A DNA stretch of 64,000 bases from NCBI GenBank assembly GCA_963742655.1, contig CAVUMM010000006.1:62001-126000 (forward strand), read 5' to 3'. Within the stretch, counting starts at the first letter, position 1, and each line of letters starts with the position of its first letter. The notes under the pieces are model-generated. The model ran no database searches. It was not told the DNA's origin and saw only the letters and a program-made list of their open reading frames with translations. This DNA comes from JAICLK01 sp963742655. Its GTDB lineage: Bacteria > Patescibacteriota > Saccharimonadia > Saccharimonadales > UBA4665. Both the position numbers and the translations under genes were made by a program. Below are positions 1 through 8,178 of this stretch, piece by piece.

Positions 1-184
1 CTGCGGCCGTCTCTGAAATAATGCCATAGGGTAAGTATAAAGTATTTTTCATTTTACAATTACCAATTCTCAATTATTTAGCATTGGTGATTTGTCATTG
101 CTGAATGTGATGTATGTGTAGTCTGATAAATGAAAATTGATAAATTAATGTGAATTGTAAAATGATAGATGTGAAATAAGCGTT

Positions 185-240
185 TTATGCTTTCCGGGGT
201 GGCTTAGCAGTTCCTTTGGTCGGTGAGCTGCCATGCTTGT
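185..240 (-). pseudogene. Relic copy of the der 3' end
   Basis: Read on the minus strand, this stretch encodes KHGSSPTKGTAKPPRKA and then a TAA stop. The true Der protein, which ends at 604, finishes KHGSSPTKGAAKPPRKLQK. The nucleotide match (about 191-240 against 616-665) has only scattered differences, and the frame and stop are kept. There is no upstream GTPase sequence, so this is a gene-end fragment. The small plus-strand gene at 292-597 lies between the fragment and the functional der end. Bases 1-184 are AT-rich and I see no gene there. Confidence 0.8.
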
Positions 241-291
241 TGCCAGGGATAAAACTTGTATGAAAGCTAAAAAAATGTTAGAAAAATTTTT

Positions 292-597
292 ATGAATAAG
301 TATCAAGTAGCTCACAGAGAAGAGCTTTGGGCAATTGGTGCTAGCGCTCCCTACCAACACGAAAGTAGGGTTATGTGGCATGGCGATGATAGGCCTGAGC
401 ATCTGGATCTTGAAGTAATGGAATTTGACCTCCCTAGCCCATCGAGTATCGCCTGCATCGGCGCGCAGGTATTTGAGCGTCGCAGTAGCAGGTTAGAAGT
501 TGAGCAGCTTTTAGTTCCGCTTGGACGCTTCAGCATCTACCGTACGGTTGAGCGGATTCCGCTACCATTAGACGCCGCGGCTGTCGAGTCGGCATAG
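292..597 (+). CDS. Hypothetical protein, 101 aa, between two der 3' ends
   Basis: I do not recognise this protein. It is soluble-looking, of mixed charge, with one cysteine, no membrane segment and no signal peptide. No Shine-Dalgarno site precedes the ATG; the upstream bases are AT-rich. The coding sequence is less AT-rich than its flanks, which favours a real gene. It sits convergent to der, inside the 425-bp interval bounded by the functional der terminus (604) and the relic der terminus (185-240), so it looks like inserted cargo. It has no clear relation to the four-cysteine mini-proteins near 15 kb. The start codon is the only in-frame ATG in a sensible position. Confidence 0.5.
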   Translation: MNKYQVAHREELWAIGASAPYQHESRVMWHGDDRPEHLDLEVMEFDLPSPSSIACIGAQVFERRSSRLEVEQLLVPLGRFSIYRTVERIPLPLDAAAVESA

Positions 598-603
598 ATT
601 AAG

Positions 604-1986
604 TTATTTTTGTAGTTTTCGCGGCGGCTTAGCAGCACCTTTGGTCGGTGAGCTGCCGTGTTTATGGGTTTCGTGTTTTTCGATGAACCAAAACTGGATA
701 GGCGTGCCTTCGTAATCATACTTATTCCGCAACGAACGTTCCATGAACCGTTTGTAACTCCAGTGCAGGAATTTAGTCTGGCTGCCGAATATTTTGAAGG
801 CCGGAATGGGGTTGTCGTCTTCTTGCACCATGTAATTAAGTTTGGGCATTCGGTTTTTCAATCCGGCTGGCGGATGCGAGCTGACGACGTCGCGCAGCCA
901 TCGGTTGAGCTCGCTGGTGCTGAAGCGCTGCTGCCGGCGTTTGTCGATTTCCATCGCGATATCGAATAGCTTTGTTACGTTCTGCCCCGTGACGGCGCTC
1001 GTGAAAATCAACGGCGCCCATGGCACAAAGTCATATGTGGCGGCAATTTGCGGTGCCAGCGCGTCGCGGGTGTAGGCGTCTTTGCCTTCGGCATCGTCCC
1101 ACTTGGCTACGACGAGCACCAGCCCCTTGCCGGCTTCTTTGATCATACCGGCGATTTTTTGGTCGAGCTGGACATTCAGTTCATTCACGTCCATCAGCAA
1201 AAAACAGATGTCGGCCTGTTCGATGGCGGCCAGCGAGCGCAGTACGCTGAAATGCTCGATGCCGGTGCCGATTTTGCCCGAGCGGCGGATGCCGGCGGTG
1301 TCCATCAGCTCGATTTCCCTGCCCTCGTATTTCACTACGGCTCGGTTGATGTCGCGCGTCGTTCCTGCCCTGTCGGCCACGATGGCCTGCTGCTTTTTGG
1401 CCAAGGTGTTGAACAGATATGATTTCCCGACGTTTGGCCGGCCGAGCAACGCAATATGTAAACGATCGTCAGCCTCTTGGAGCGTGGCCTTCGGGATGCT
1501 TTTGACCAGTGAATCGAGCAATTCGCCGATGCCGCGATGCTGCGTGGTGCTGGTTTTGATAATCGGCTTGATGCCAAGCCGCTCGAAGTTATCGAGGTTG
1601 CCGCGGGCTTTGTCGATTTTGTTTACGATTAGAAATACCGGCTTGCGGCTTTTGAGCGCCAGTTTGGCGACCCGCCGGTCTTCTTCGGTTATCACCGTGT
1701 CTGCCTCAACGACGACCCATATCACGTCGGCGCTGTCGGCAGCCTGCAGGATCTGTTCCTGGATGGTGAATTCGAAATCGTCCTCGGCGTCTTTCATACC
1801 GGCGGTATCGACCAGCCAGAAATCCTGCCCGCGCCAGCTGGCTTTGGCCATGATGCTGTCACGAGTAGTTCCGGCCTCGCGCGCCACGATCGCCTCGCGC
1901 CGTTCCAGAATCGCATTGAACAAGCTGGACTTGCCCACGTTCGCCCGCCCCACGATCGCCACAATCGGTAATTTTTTTATTGCCAT
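604..1986 (-). CDS. der: Ribosome-assembly GTPase Der (EngA)
   Basis: Double-Era-like GTPase that binds the 50S subunit and acts in its maturation. At 460 aa it is normal length for the family. Two G domains lie in tandem: the first P-loop is GRANVGKSS near residue 13 with DTAG and NKID further on, and the second is GRPNVGKS near residue 187 with its own DTAG and a KWD motif. A KH-like domain and a basic tail (SSPTKGAAKPPRKLQK) end the protein. A TAAAAT box seven bases before the ATG, with TTGTCA 16 bases further upstream, suggests a leaderless transcript. The 3' end is duplicated as a relic at 185-240. Confidence 0.97.
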   Translation of the reverse strand: MAIKKLPIVAIVGRANVGKSSLFNAILERREAIVAREAGTTRDSIMAKASWRGQDFWLVDTAGMKDAEDDFEFTIQEQILQAADSADVIWVVVEADTVITEEDRRVAKLALKSRKPVFLIVNKIDKARGNLDNFERLGIKPIIKTSTTQHRGIGELLDSLVKSIPKATLQEADDRLHIALLGRPNVGKSYLFNTLAKKQQAIVADRAGTTRDINRAVVKYEGREIELMDTAGIRRSGKIGTGIEHFSVLRSLAAIEQADICFLLMDVNELNVQLDQKIAGMIKEAGKGLVLVVAKWDDAEGKDAYTRDALAPQIAATYDFVPWAPLIFTSAVTGQNVTKLFDIAMEIDKRRQQRFSTSELNRWLRDVVSSHPPAGLKNRMPKLNYMVQEDDNPIPAFKIFGSQTKFLHWSYKRFMERSLRNKYDYEGTPIQFWFIEKHETHKHGSSPTKGAAKPPRKLQK

Positions 1987-2134
1987 TAGGAATATTTTAA
2001 CAGATGTCGTGCTATTGACAAAAAATTAGTTTGATATGACAATTAATATGTTCGTCCTGGAATAAACAGGCAGTCGTCCGGTAATAGCAGGAGACACGAT
2101 GCTTGTTGTCTCCACGATTTGGATCGGAGGATCC

Positions 2135-2344
2135 ATGAGAAGGCTTGCCGAGGGTGCGGTTGTGGTTTTCGTCCTTGCGGTGTGTCCGGTGACGCTCGTT
2201 GTCGCCTGCACGGCATACGCCCTCACCGCAAATGGCCCGCATCCGCACCCCGCACTCCAGATCATTGGCGTGCTCGCTGCATTCGCGTCGATTGTTGAGA
2301 TGCTCGTTCTCAACAATGTTGAATTCGCTCCGTCGCGGGTGTAG
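2135..2344 (+). CDS. Small two-helix membrane protein, 69 aa
   Basis: Unrecognised small protein. The ATG at 2135 follows a strong GGAGG site (2126-2130). Two hydrophobic stretches, about residues 7-28 and 38-58, are separated by a short Pro/His-containing loop (GPHPHP), which suggests a helical hairpin in the membrane. The gene is transcribed away from der and is followed by a highly structured stretch and a hammerhead ribozyme on the same strand, so its mRNA 3' region may be self-cleaved. A second two-helix mini-protein with Shine-Dalgarno and a downstream structured element occurs at 27979. A longer frame starting at 2099 is possible but lacks a ribosome site. Confidence 0.6.
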   Translation: MRRLAEGAVVVFVLAVCPVTLVVACTAYALTANGPHPHPALQIIGVLAAFASIVEMLVLNNVEFAPSRV

Positions 2345-2394
2345 TGCCGGATAAAAACGCCAGGAAATAGAACGACGTGCTCGTGGGCGCGATA

Positions 2395-2465
2395 GGCTTG
2401 TCCTGATGTCGGCTAAACGGCCAGACGAACCTTCCGAATGGGGGATCCAGGATCAGGATAAAGCC
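2395..2465 (+). ncRNA. Structured RNA element upstream of hammerhead
   Basis: A long-range stem pairs GGCTT (2395-2399) with AAGCC (2461-2465) and TCCTGAT (2401-2407) with ATCAGGA (2452-2458): twelve pairs interrupted by a small internal loop. Inside is a hairpin GTCGGC...GCC(A)GAC at 2408-2426. The element lies between the 69-aa gene and the hammerhead on the same strand. I do not recognise the family. Compensatory changes in homologues would be needed to prove the fold. Confidence 0.45.
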
Positions 2466-2482
2466 ACCACGGGGTGTGTTGT

Positions 2483-2550
2483 AGTCGTAGAGGCGATTTG
2501 AGTTTTTTTGGGGATTGATAATCTCTGACCTAAACTCAAATATTCCGACT
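2483..2550 (+). other. Hairpin preceding the hammerhead ribozyme
   Basis: Perfect ten-base inverted repeat ATTTGAGTTT (2496-2505) / AAACTCAAAT (2532-2541), extended by AGTCG (2483-2487) / CGACT (2546-2550) across an internal loop. The arm is followed by a T-run, but this falls inside the hairpin, so it is not a normal terminator. It fills part of the 2345-2665 intergenic region together with the flanking RNA elements. Confidence 0.5.
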
Positions 2551-2564
2551 CTCGCACCCTTCCC

Positions 2565-2615
2565 GCCTTACGTGAATGTGCGTTCACGCTGACGAGTCCG
2601 AAAGGACGAAAAGGC
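2565..2615 (+). ncRNA. Type III hammerhead ribozyme
   Basis: All conserved parts occur in order. Stem III 5' arm GCCTT (2565-2569); cleavage-site A at 2570 (U-U-A triplet); stem I CGTGAA (2571-2576), loop of six, TTCACG (2583-2588); core CTGACGA (2589-2595); stem II GTCC (2596-2599), GAAA tetraloop, GGAC (2604-2607); core GAA (2608-2610); stem III 3' arm AAGGC (2611-2615). Stems I and II are closed and stem III is open, which defines type III. Every core nucleotide fits the family consensus (position 7 is C, which is variable). Predicted cleavage is between 2570 and 2571. The strand matches the upstream 69-aa gene; the next gene is convergent. Confidence 0.92.
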
Positions 2616-2665
2616 ATTCTAAAAAATAGTATTGTTGCACTTGGGGCCGGTTCGCTCGTACCAAA

Positions 2666-4312
2666 TTATGGGCGGTCTTGTTTATGATGATCTTGGTCTT
2701 CGAACCGTTTGCGGCCCTCCTCGAACATATCGGGCGGTTCGTCGGGGTTTTGGTGCGGCTGGCCGGCTTGGGCGGCGTGTTGCTGGCGCTCGTCGTCAGT
2801 CATCCACCAATTCAGGCGCGATTCGGAATGTTCGCTGTCCTCACGCGGATAAATCGGCATATTCGCCAGGTCGACCTCAACCGGCTGCGATTCAAGGTTC
2901 TGCCGCCGTCTGACCATGATGAATATAAATGTGCCAGCGGCGATAAGCGTCAAAAGCGTCCAGATGATGACGGTGCCGAGCGCGCTTTTATTCGCAGCGA
3001 GTGTTTTGAAACTGACCAGTTGCACGGAACCGTCAGTACCGTCACTGCTAGGCGTAATCTGGACATAAATCACTTTGCCGGCCGGTAAACCGTTGATCGT
3101 GTACGTCGGGACTGCTTGCTTGGTTTGCAGCTTGCGAGTAACTGCCAGGGTATTTTTGCTGGTGCCGTACTTGATGGTGTAACTGGTTGCGTCGGATCCT
3201 TGCCAAGAAAGCGAGATGGAGTTCGATGTTATTTTCGTCGCCTGTATATTGCTGACGCTTGGCCCGGAACTGTTGACCTGCGTCGGGAAAGCTCCATTGC
3301 CGTTGAGCGTGAGGTTCGGGGTTGTCGAGCCGGACGAATTATTAGAAAGCGACGGTGTTGGCGCGGGGTTGGGTGAAAGATTTAATGATGAACCAGAACC
3401 GGAAAGCGACGTTGGGCTTGGTGTTGGTGTTGGGCTAGGGCTAGGGCTAGGCGACGGTGACGGGCTAGGCTTAGGTTTGGGCGGCGTCGGTTTGCTGATG
3501 ACTACCGATTCCGTCGCTTTAGCGCTGGCGCCAGCTGATGCCAGCGTCGTGGCCTGCAGTGTGTAGGTGCCGTTTTTCACCGATGCCACATTCCATGTCG
3601 TACTGCATGATGCGGCGCTATTGCAGGTCTTAAGCGTGCTGCCGTTGGCGATGAGGCTTATGCTCACGATGCTGCCTGATGATACCTTCGCTGATGCCGA
3701 AAAAGCTACGCTCGATCCGCTGACCTTAGCATTCGCCGCAGGAGCGGTGATGGTGACGGTTGGTGTCGGCGGCTTTGAGGGACCATTTTTCCATTTCTGG
3801 CTATTTGTAACTGGTGACTTGCAAGCGGTAATTGTAAGTTGCGTGCCGTTAGTAGTGGCCGGCGCTGTCAAACATTTGTTGCCGGCACCGATGTTAACGA
3901 TGTTCCCGTTGCTCTTCTGAAGCCATTGCTGGTGGCTGCTACCGCCACATGTGTTAATCGTTACCTTCGTCCCCGCTGCCGTTGCATTACCGGCCAATGT
4001 AACACAAAAATTATTGTTTATCCTCATTTGTCCGGAACTGCTGCCCCAAACATTTTGCCATTTTTGCGCCGCGGTGCCGTTACAAGCCCAGATATCGACT
4101 TTGTTACCGCCTTTCGCCGCGTTCTTGAAATCGTCCATACATTTGCCGCTCGTGCCGGATGTGATGGTGTGTGCCGTACTCGTCGTGGCAGCGCCGCTAA
4201 AAAAAACCAGATAAACGCCGATCGAGCCGAACGTGATTACGAAAACGAGCGCTACAAGAAAAGACCTCGTCTGTATGCCTGAACGTAATTTTCTTTTGTA
4301 TGTTTTTGGCAT
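2666..4312 (-). CDS. Surface protein: ricin-type lectin, Ig-like and fibronectin III domains
   Basis: Likely cell-surface adhesin, 548 aa. Residues 18-40 form a signal-anchor helix. Residues about 48-180 are a ricin B-type beta-trefoil lectin domain, shown by the three spaced Q-x-W motifs (QKW, QQW, QKW) and the repeated cysteine pairs. An Ig-like domain follows (about 185-275), then a Pro/Ser-rich linker of alternating P-S/P-T dipeptides (about 278-305), a fibronectin type III-like domain (about 355-440), a membrane helix (about 447-468) and an acidic cytoplasmic tail. Ricin domains bind sugars, which suits attachment to a host wall or its glycans. The host role is inference. The ATG at 4312 gives the only start with an intact signal helix. 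Confidence 0.85.
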   Translation of the reverse strand: MPKTYKRKLRSGIQTRSFLVALVFVITFGSIGVYLVFFSGAATTSTAHTITSGTSGKCMDDFKNAAKGGNKVDIWACNGTAAQKWQNVWGSSSGQMRINNNFCVTLAGNATAAGTKVTINTCGGSSHQQWLQKSNGNIVNIGAGNKCLTAPATTNGTQLTITACKSPVTNSQKWKNGPSKPPTPTVTITAPAANAKVSGSSVAFSASAKVSSGSIVSISLIANGSTLKTCNSAASCSTTWNVASVKNGTYTLQATTLASAGASAKATESVVISKPTPPKPKPSPSPSPSPSPSPTPTPSPTSLSGSGSSLNLSPNPAPTPSLSNNSSGSTTPNLTLNGNGAFPTQVNSSGPSVSNIQATKITSNSISLSWQGSDATSYTIKYGTSKNTLAVTRKLQTKQAVPTYTINGLPAGKVIYVQITPSSDGTDGSVQLVSFKTLAANKSALGTVIIWTLLTLIAAGTFIFIMVRRRQNLESQPVEVDLANMPIYPREDSEHSESRLNWWMTDDERQQHAAQAGQPHQNPDEPPDMFEEGRKRFEDQDHHKQDRP

Positions 4313-4444
4313 ATTTGGATCAGTTAACCGTTAAGCAATATCTATCAGTATACCTGACGGTGTTCGTTTTCTGAAGATTGGGCAGCCTGTTGCCGGAGTG
4401 CGCTTGTTACTGCGCAGGCGTCGGGGGTTCCAAGCATGGCGCGC

Positions 4445-5089
4445 CTATACTTTGCGGAATTTACCGTTTGCGATGTTGCCAAGCGTGTAGTCGCCGAAAG
4501 CGGTACGTCGAAGCTTGGTAACTTCGTATCCGAGGGCGGCAAACGTGCGGCGGATTTGGCGGTTGCGGCCTTCGTGCATCTTTATCCGCCAATAGTTATC
4601 CTTGCCCTGGAGCAAAAGCTTGCTGGGACCGTCATCGAGCACGACACCCCGTTCGATGTGCTGCCTGTCTTCGTCCTGGAGCGGTTTGTCGAGTTCGATG
4701 AAATATTGCTTTTCTTTCCGTTGACTGGGATGTGTCAGCTTGTTGGCCAATTCGCCGTCGTTTGTAAGCAGCAATAATCCCGACGAATCTTTATCAAGCC
4801 GACCGACCGACTTCAGATGGTGATATTTTGCCGGTAATAAGTCATAAATAGTCTTACTGCCCTGCCCGTCACGGGAACAGACGTATCCGACGGGCTTGTT
4901 CAGGATAATTGTCTGTATTTTGGGCAGTTGAAGCGTACGGCCCCTTAAAGTGACTTGATCGGTTGGCGATACTTCACGTCCGGCTTTGATCTGCCGCCCG
5001 TTAACCAGGATTTCGCCGGCATCTGCCAGTTTGTCAGCTGTTCGCCGGCTTAATCCGGTGGCAAGCGCAATAAATCGGTTCGCACGCAT
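4445..5089 (-). CDS. Pseudouridine synthase, RsuA/RluB/E/F family
   Basis: Isomerises a specific uridine in rRNA to pseudouridine. An N-terminal S4 RNA-binding domain (residues 1-60) precedes the catalytic domain, whose signature GRLDKDSSGLLLLTNDG carries the catalytic aspartate. HEGRNRQIRR near the C-terminus is the conserved substrate-loop motif. At 214 aa the size is normal for the small-subunit-type members; which rRNA site it modifies cannot be told. The start used here is ATG at 5089 (MRANRF), six bases after a TATACT box, which indicates a leaderless mRNA; a longer frame from 5104 would start within the promoter. Confidence 0.9.
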   Translation of the reverse strand: MRANRFIALATGLSRRTADKLADAGEILVNGRQIKAGREVSPTDQVTLRGRTLQLPKIQTIILNKPVGYVCSRDGQGSKTIYDLLPAKYHHLKSVGRLDKDSSGLLLLTNDGELANKLTHPSQRKEKQYFIELDKPLQDEDRQHIERGVVLDDGPSKLLLQGKDNYWRIKMHEGRNRQIRRTFAALGYEVTKLRRTAFGDYTLGNIANGKFRKV

Positions 5090-5165
5090 ACAACGAGTAT
5101 ACAATACGGCCTGAACAGCCTGTTATGTGCTTTTAAAGCAAAGGGTTGATTTTGCTATCAGTAGC

Positions 5166-6512
5166 CTACAATGCGATACTGCCCGGGTCGGTCGGGCTCT
5201 CATCGGGCTGAGCATTATCGGCGGTAGGGCTGAATACGTTACCCGGTTGGTGGTTGTCGGGTGGCTGTATGGCAGGCTGTGTTTGGGGCGATGGAACGAC
5301 AAGCCCGGGAGACCCGTTGCTGCCGCCGACCGCGGGATTCGGCGCTGTTATATCTTTTGCTTCTTCAGCCGCGAGTAATGAGTTGAGGTCCGGCTTCGTG
5401 ATAACGTCATTGATCGGCTTGATGACTTTTTTATGGGCAACCGGCGTGTTATCCCCGGGGGCTTTATCGTCGGTTTGTTCGGCCGGAGCAGTTTCTGTCG
5501 GTTGCGCTTCCGGATTGGTAACTGGCTCAGTCGTTGATGCGACTGGAGCTTGAACGACTGGAACTTGGGCTGCTGGCTGCGGTGTGTTGGCGAGCAGCTC
5601 GTCTACGGCACCAGCCAGGACTTTTTCATTTGAACCGGCGGGATCGGCTGCAGCCGGAGCTGTAACGGGATGTTGGGGTGATGGTACGGCCGCACCTGTG
5701 GGTGGGGCCGCGGGGGCTTCAGGTTGCGGAAATGGCTGCTGTGTCGGTGCTTCTACGGCTGCTTCTGCATCGGCGGATGGCGGATCGGCGCTTAAGGGCT
5801 GTGCTAATGTTGTAGCGGCCGGCGTCGGAATCTCGTTCTCGGATGTTGGTACGGATGCCGGCGGCAGTGCGGGTTCGGGAGTTTGGCTCGGGACAGGTGC
5901 TGACGCTGCGGCCGCTGGATCAACGGGGGCAGGTTGCGCAGCGACGGCAATCGGCGCCGGGTCAGGAGCTGCAGGTTCCGCCGGCAATGCCGGGGTTTGG
6001 ACCGTGGCTGGTTGATCTGCCGCTGGTGCGGGAGCCACCGTCGGCTGATCGGCGGCAGGTGGTGCGGCAACCGGAACAGGACTCACTGTTGTGGCTGGCG
6101 CTGCAGCTTGAGGTGCGGTCGCGGCGGCCGCTTCGCCGCCGTCCAGAAGCGCCCTGGCGTTATCAACGATATCTTCGAGCGTAACTTGCGATTTTACGAG
6201 GTATCGGTCGGCGCCGAGCGATTGGGCGCGGGTTTTGTCCTCTGCCTGGCCAAGCGCCGTAAGCATAATTACTTTGGTGTCTTTAAGCCCGGGAGTATTG
6301 CGCAAAATGTCCAGCATTTCGAAGCCGCTGATTTTGGGCATCATGACGTCTGAAATTATCAGGTCGGGCTTTTCTTTTGCGGCCAGTGCGAGCGCTTCTT
6401 CGCCGTCGTGGGCCACGACTACCGTATAGCCTTCCGCAGCCATCCGCGCCTGGTATATCTCACCCAAGTTATTGTCGTCTTCGACCAACATTATTTTTGT
6501 TGATTGCGCCAT
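5166..6512 (-). CDS. Response regulator with long Pro/Ala-rich tail
   Basis: Residues 1-125 form a receiver domain: acidic pocket ED-D near residues 11-13, phospho-acceptor Asp55 in LIISDVMMP, conserved Lys in YLVKSQ. No DNA-binding or enzymatic output domain follows. Instead there are about 320 residues dominated by Ala, Pro, Thr and Gln, with a final stretch rich in acidic and Asn/Pro residues. The tail is low-complexity and probably disordered; it may be a scaffold or partner-binding arm. The gene lies 64 bases after the histidine kinase gene on the same strand, so the two probably form a pair. Confidence 0.85.
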   Translation of the reverse strand: MAQSTKIMLVEDDNNLGEIYQARMAAEGYTVVVAHDGEEALALAAKEKPDLIISDVMMPKISGFEMLDILRNTPGLKDTKVIMLTALGQAEDKTRAQSLGADRYLVKSQVTLEDIVDNARALLDGGEAAAATAPQAAAPATTVSPVPVAAPPAADQPTVAPAPAADQPATVQTPALPAEPAAPDPAPIAVAAQPAPVDPAAAASAPVPSQTPEPALPPASVPTSENEIPTPAATTLAQPLSADPPSADAEAAVEAPTQQPFPQPEAPAAPPTGAAVPSPQHPVTAPAAADPAGSNEKVLAGAVDELLANTPQPAAQVPVVQAPVASTTEPVTNPEAQPTETAPAEQTDDKAPGDNTPVAHKKVIKPINDVITKPDLNSLLAAEEAKDITAPNPAVGGSNGSPGLVVPSPQTQPAIQPPDNHQPGNVFSPTADNAQPDESPTDPGSIAL

Positions 6513-6576
6513 CTTCTATAATCCCCTAGTTTTTCTGACTACGCTTATGCTATGGCTTAAATTGTATCACGAAGCC

Positions 6577-7908
6577 TTAAGACGGCGTAACATTTGTTAC
6601 TCCGGATGTCCTGGCTGCCGCTTCCGCTGCCTGGATTTGTTCGGCCCGCTGCGTGGTCAGGCGCGGCAGGTTGATGTAAAACGTGCTGCCCGTTCCGAGC
6701 TCACTGTCAACCCAGATATGCCCGTTATACAGTTCAATGATTTTTCGGCAGATAAACAGCCCCAAGCCCGTACCGCCGATGGTTCGCGTGGCGGAGCTGT
6801 CGACTCGATAAAATTTCTGGAACAGATGCGGCAGATCTTCGCGCGGGATGCCCGGGCCGGTATCGCGGATGAAAAATTGCACCACGGAACTATTTCCGGT
6901 GAGCGCGATGGTAATTTTGCCCTGCTCGGTATATTTGCAGGCGTTATCGAACAGGTTGGTGACGACTTCGCGCAGTCGTTCAGGGTCGGCTTGCACGTAA
7001 TACAGCGGCTTTATGACCTTTTCCCCGCTCGTACTGCTGGCGTCTATGTTATTGCTCGCGCCCAGCCGGAACTCCGTGAATAAGCCCTTCTTTTCGGCGC
7101 TGAATTTGAGGTCGTTGGTGAGTTGCTGCAGGTACGTACCCATCTCTACGACTATGGGGTGATTGCTCAATCGGCCGTCTTCGGCTTTGGAGCTTGTCAA
7201 AAGATCCTGGAATAGTCGCCCGAGGTGCTGGGTGCTGGCATGAGCTTTTTCCAGGAAGTCGCGGGCTCGGCTGTCGATGGTACTGACTTTATCGTTGAGT
7301 GCCAATGCAAGGTAGCCTTCGATGGCCGCGACCGGCGTGCGCATTTCGTGGCTGGCAGTGCTGATAAATTCGGCGCGGCGTTGCTCTTCTTGCCGCTGCT
7401 GGCTGACATCACGGAAGGTCGCCACGGCAGCTGTGACCTGATTGTTTTCGTCGAGCAACGGCGACACCGTCAAGGAAATCGCAACCCGTTTATTCGAACG
7501 CGTCGCCAAAATTGCCGAGTCGTCGCGGATAGTCGTGTCGGTTTTGAAAATCCTATTCAGCGGGTTGGTATCTTCGGGATATGGCTGATCCTTTTTGTCG
7601 ACGAGTTTGACAACCAGGTCGCAAGCCAGCGTCAGCGCCTCATCCGCCGGCCAGCCGGTAATTTTGCTGGCGCCTTCATTGAATAATTGGATCTTATGCT
7701 CGGCGTCGATCAGCACGACGCCGTCTTCGATGGCATTGAGAATGACTTCTGATTTCGACTGCTCATCACGCAGTGCGTCGGCCAATTTGACCTCGGAATG
7801 ATCGCTGGAGTGCCGCTTAAAATTCAAAAAACGCAGCACGAAGAACACTGCCAGCGACAGCACGACAACGACGGCGACGGCAATAGATATAAAAAGGCGC
7901 ATGTTCAT
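6577..7908 (-). CDS. Membrane-bound PAS histidine kinase
   Basis: One N-terminal membrane helix (residues 4-26), then a PAS domain (about 50-170) and a HisKA dimerisation helix with the phospho-acceptor in STASHEMRTP (about residue 187). A HATPase domain follows with N-box NLFDNACKY, G1 box DTGPGI and G2 box GTGLGLF. It is 443 aa. There is no extracellular sensor, so the signal is likely cytoplasmic or within the membrane. The receiver protein encoded just downstream is the probable partner. Confidence 0.93.
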   Translation of the reverse strand: MNMRLFISIAVAVVVVLSLAVFFVLRFLNFKRHSSDHSEVKLADALRDEQSKSEVILNAIEDGVVLIDAEHKIQLFNEGASKITGWPADEALTLACDLVVKLVDKKDQPYPEDTNPLNRIFKTDTTIRDDSAILATRSNKRVAISLTVSPLLDENNQVTAAVATFRDVSQQRQEEQRRAEFISTASHEMRTPVAAIEGYLALALNDKVSTIDSRARDFLEKAHASTQHLGRLFQDLLTSSKAEDGRLSNHPIVVEMGTYLQQLTNDLKFSAEKKGLFTEFRLGASNNIDASSTSGEKVIKPLYYVQADPERLREVVTNLFDNACKYTEQGKITIALTGNSSVVQFFIRDTGPGIPREDLPHLFQKFYRVDSSATRTIGGTGLGLFICRKIIELYNGHIWVDSELGTGSTFYINLPRLTTQRAEQIQAAEAAARTSGVTNVTPS

Positions 7909-8061
7909 ACAGCTTACGCTTCATTATAGCCCTTCGCGCCGTGACAGGCTATCAATTTCAGACGACATAGCGTTGCTTGCCTAGTCCTGCAACTGGACGC
8001 TTGCTAACAGATGTGATAGGATACGTCATGCCTTTATTTCCGCGAACGGGAAACTGAGTAA

Positions 8062-8136
8062 GGCCCTATCGTCTAGCGGTCAGGACACCGGGTTCTCATC
8101 CCGGCAACCCGGGTTCGAGTCCCGGTAGGGTCACCA
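8062..8136 (+). tRNA. tRNA-Glu (CTC)
   Basis: Cloverleaf with acceptor GGCCCTA/TAGGGTC, anticodon stem CCGGG/CCCGG around the loop TTCTCAT (anticodon CTC), and a T-arm with GGTTCGAGTCC. CCA is encoded at 8134-8136. A GATAGGAT-like -10 region lies near 8016-8023. A lipoprotein gene follows 43 bases later. Confidence 0.97.
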
Positions 8137-8178
8137 CAAGAAATTTGCTAAATAGATTTGTTCATCGGGGGTAAATTA

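Noticed and set aside
2026..2316. 96-aa minus-strand frame opposite the 69-aa membrane gene
   Set aside because: No ribosome site, Thr/Ala-rich shadow-like composition; the plus strand has a strong site and a sensible two-helix protein.
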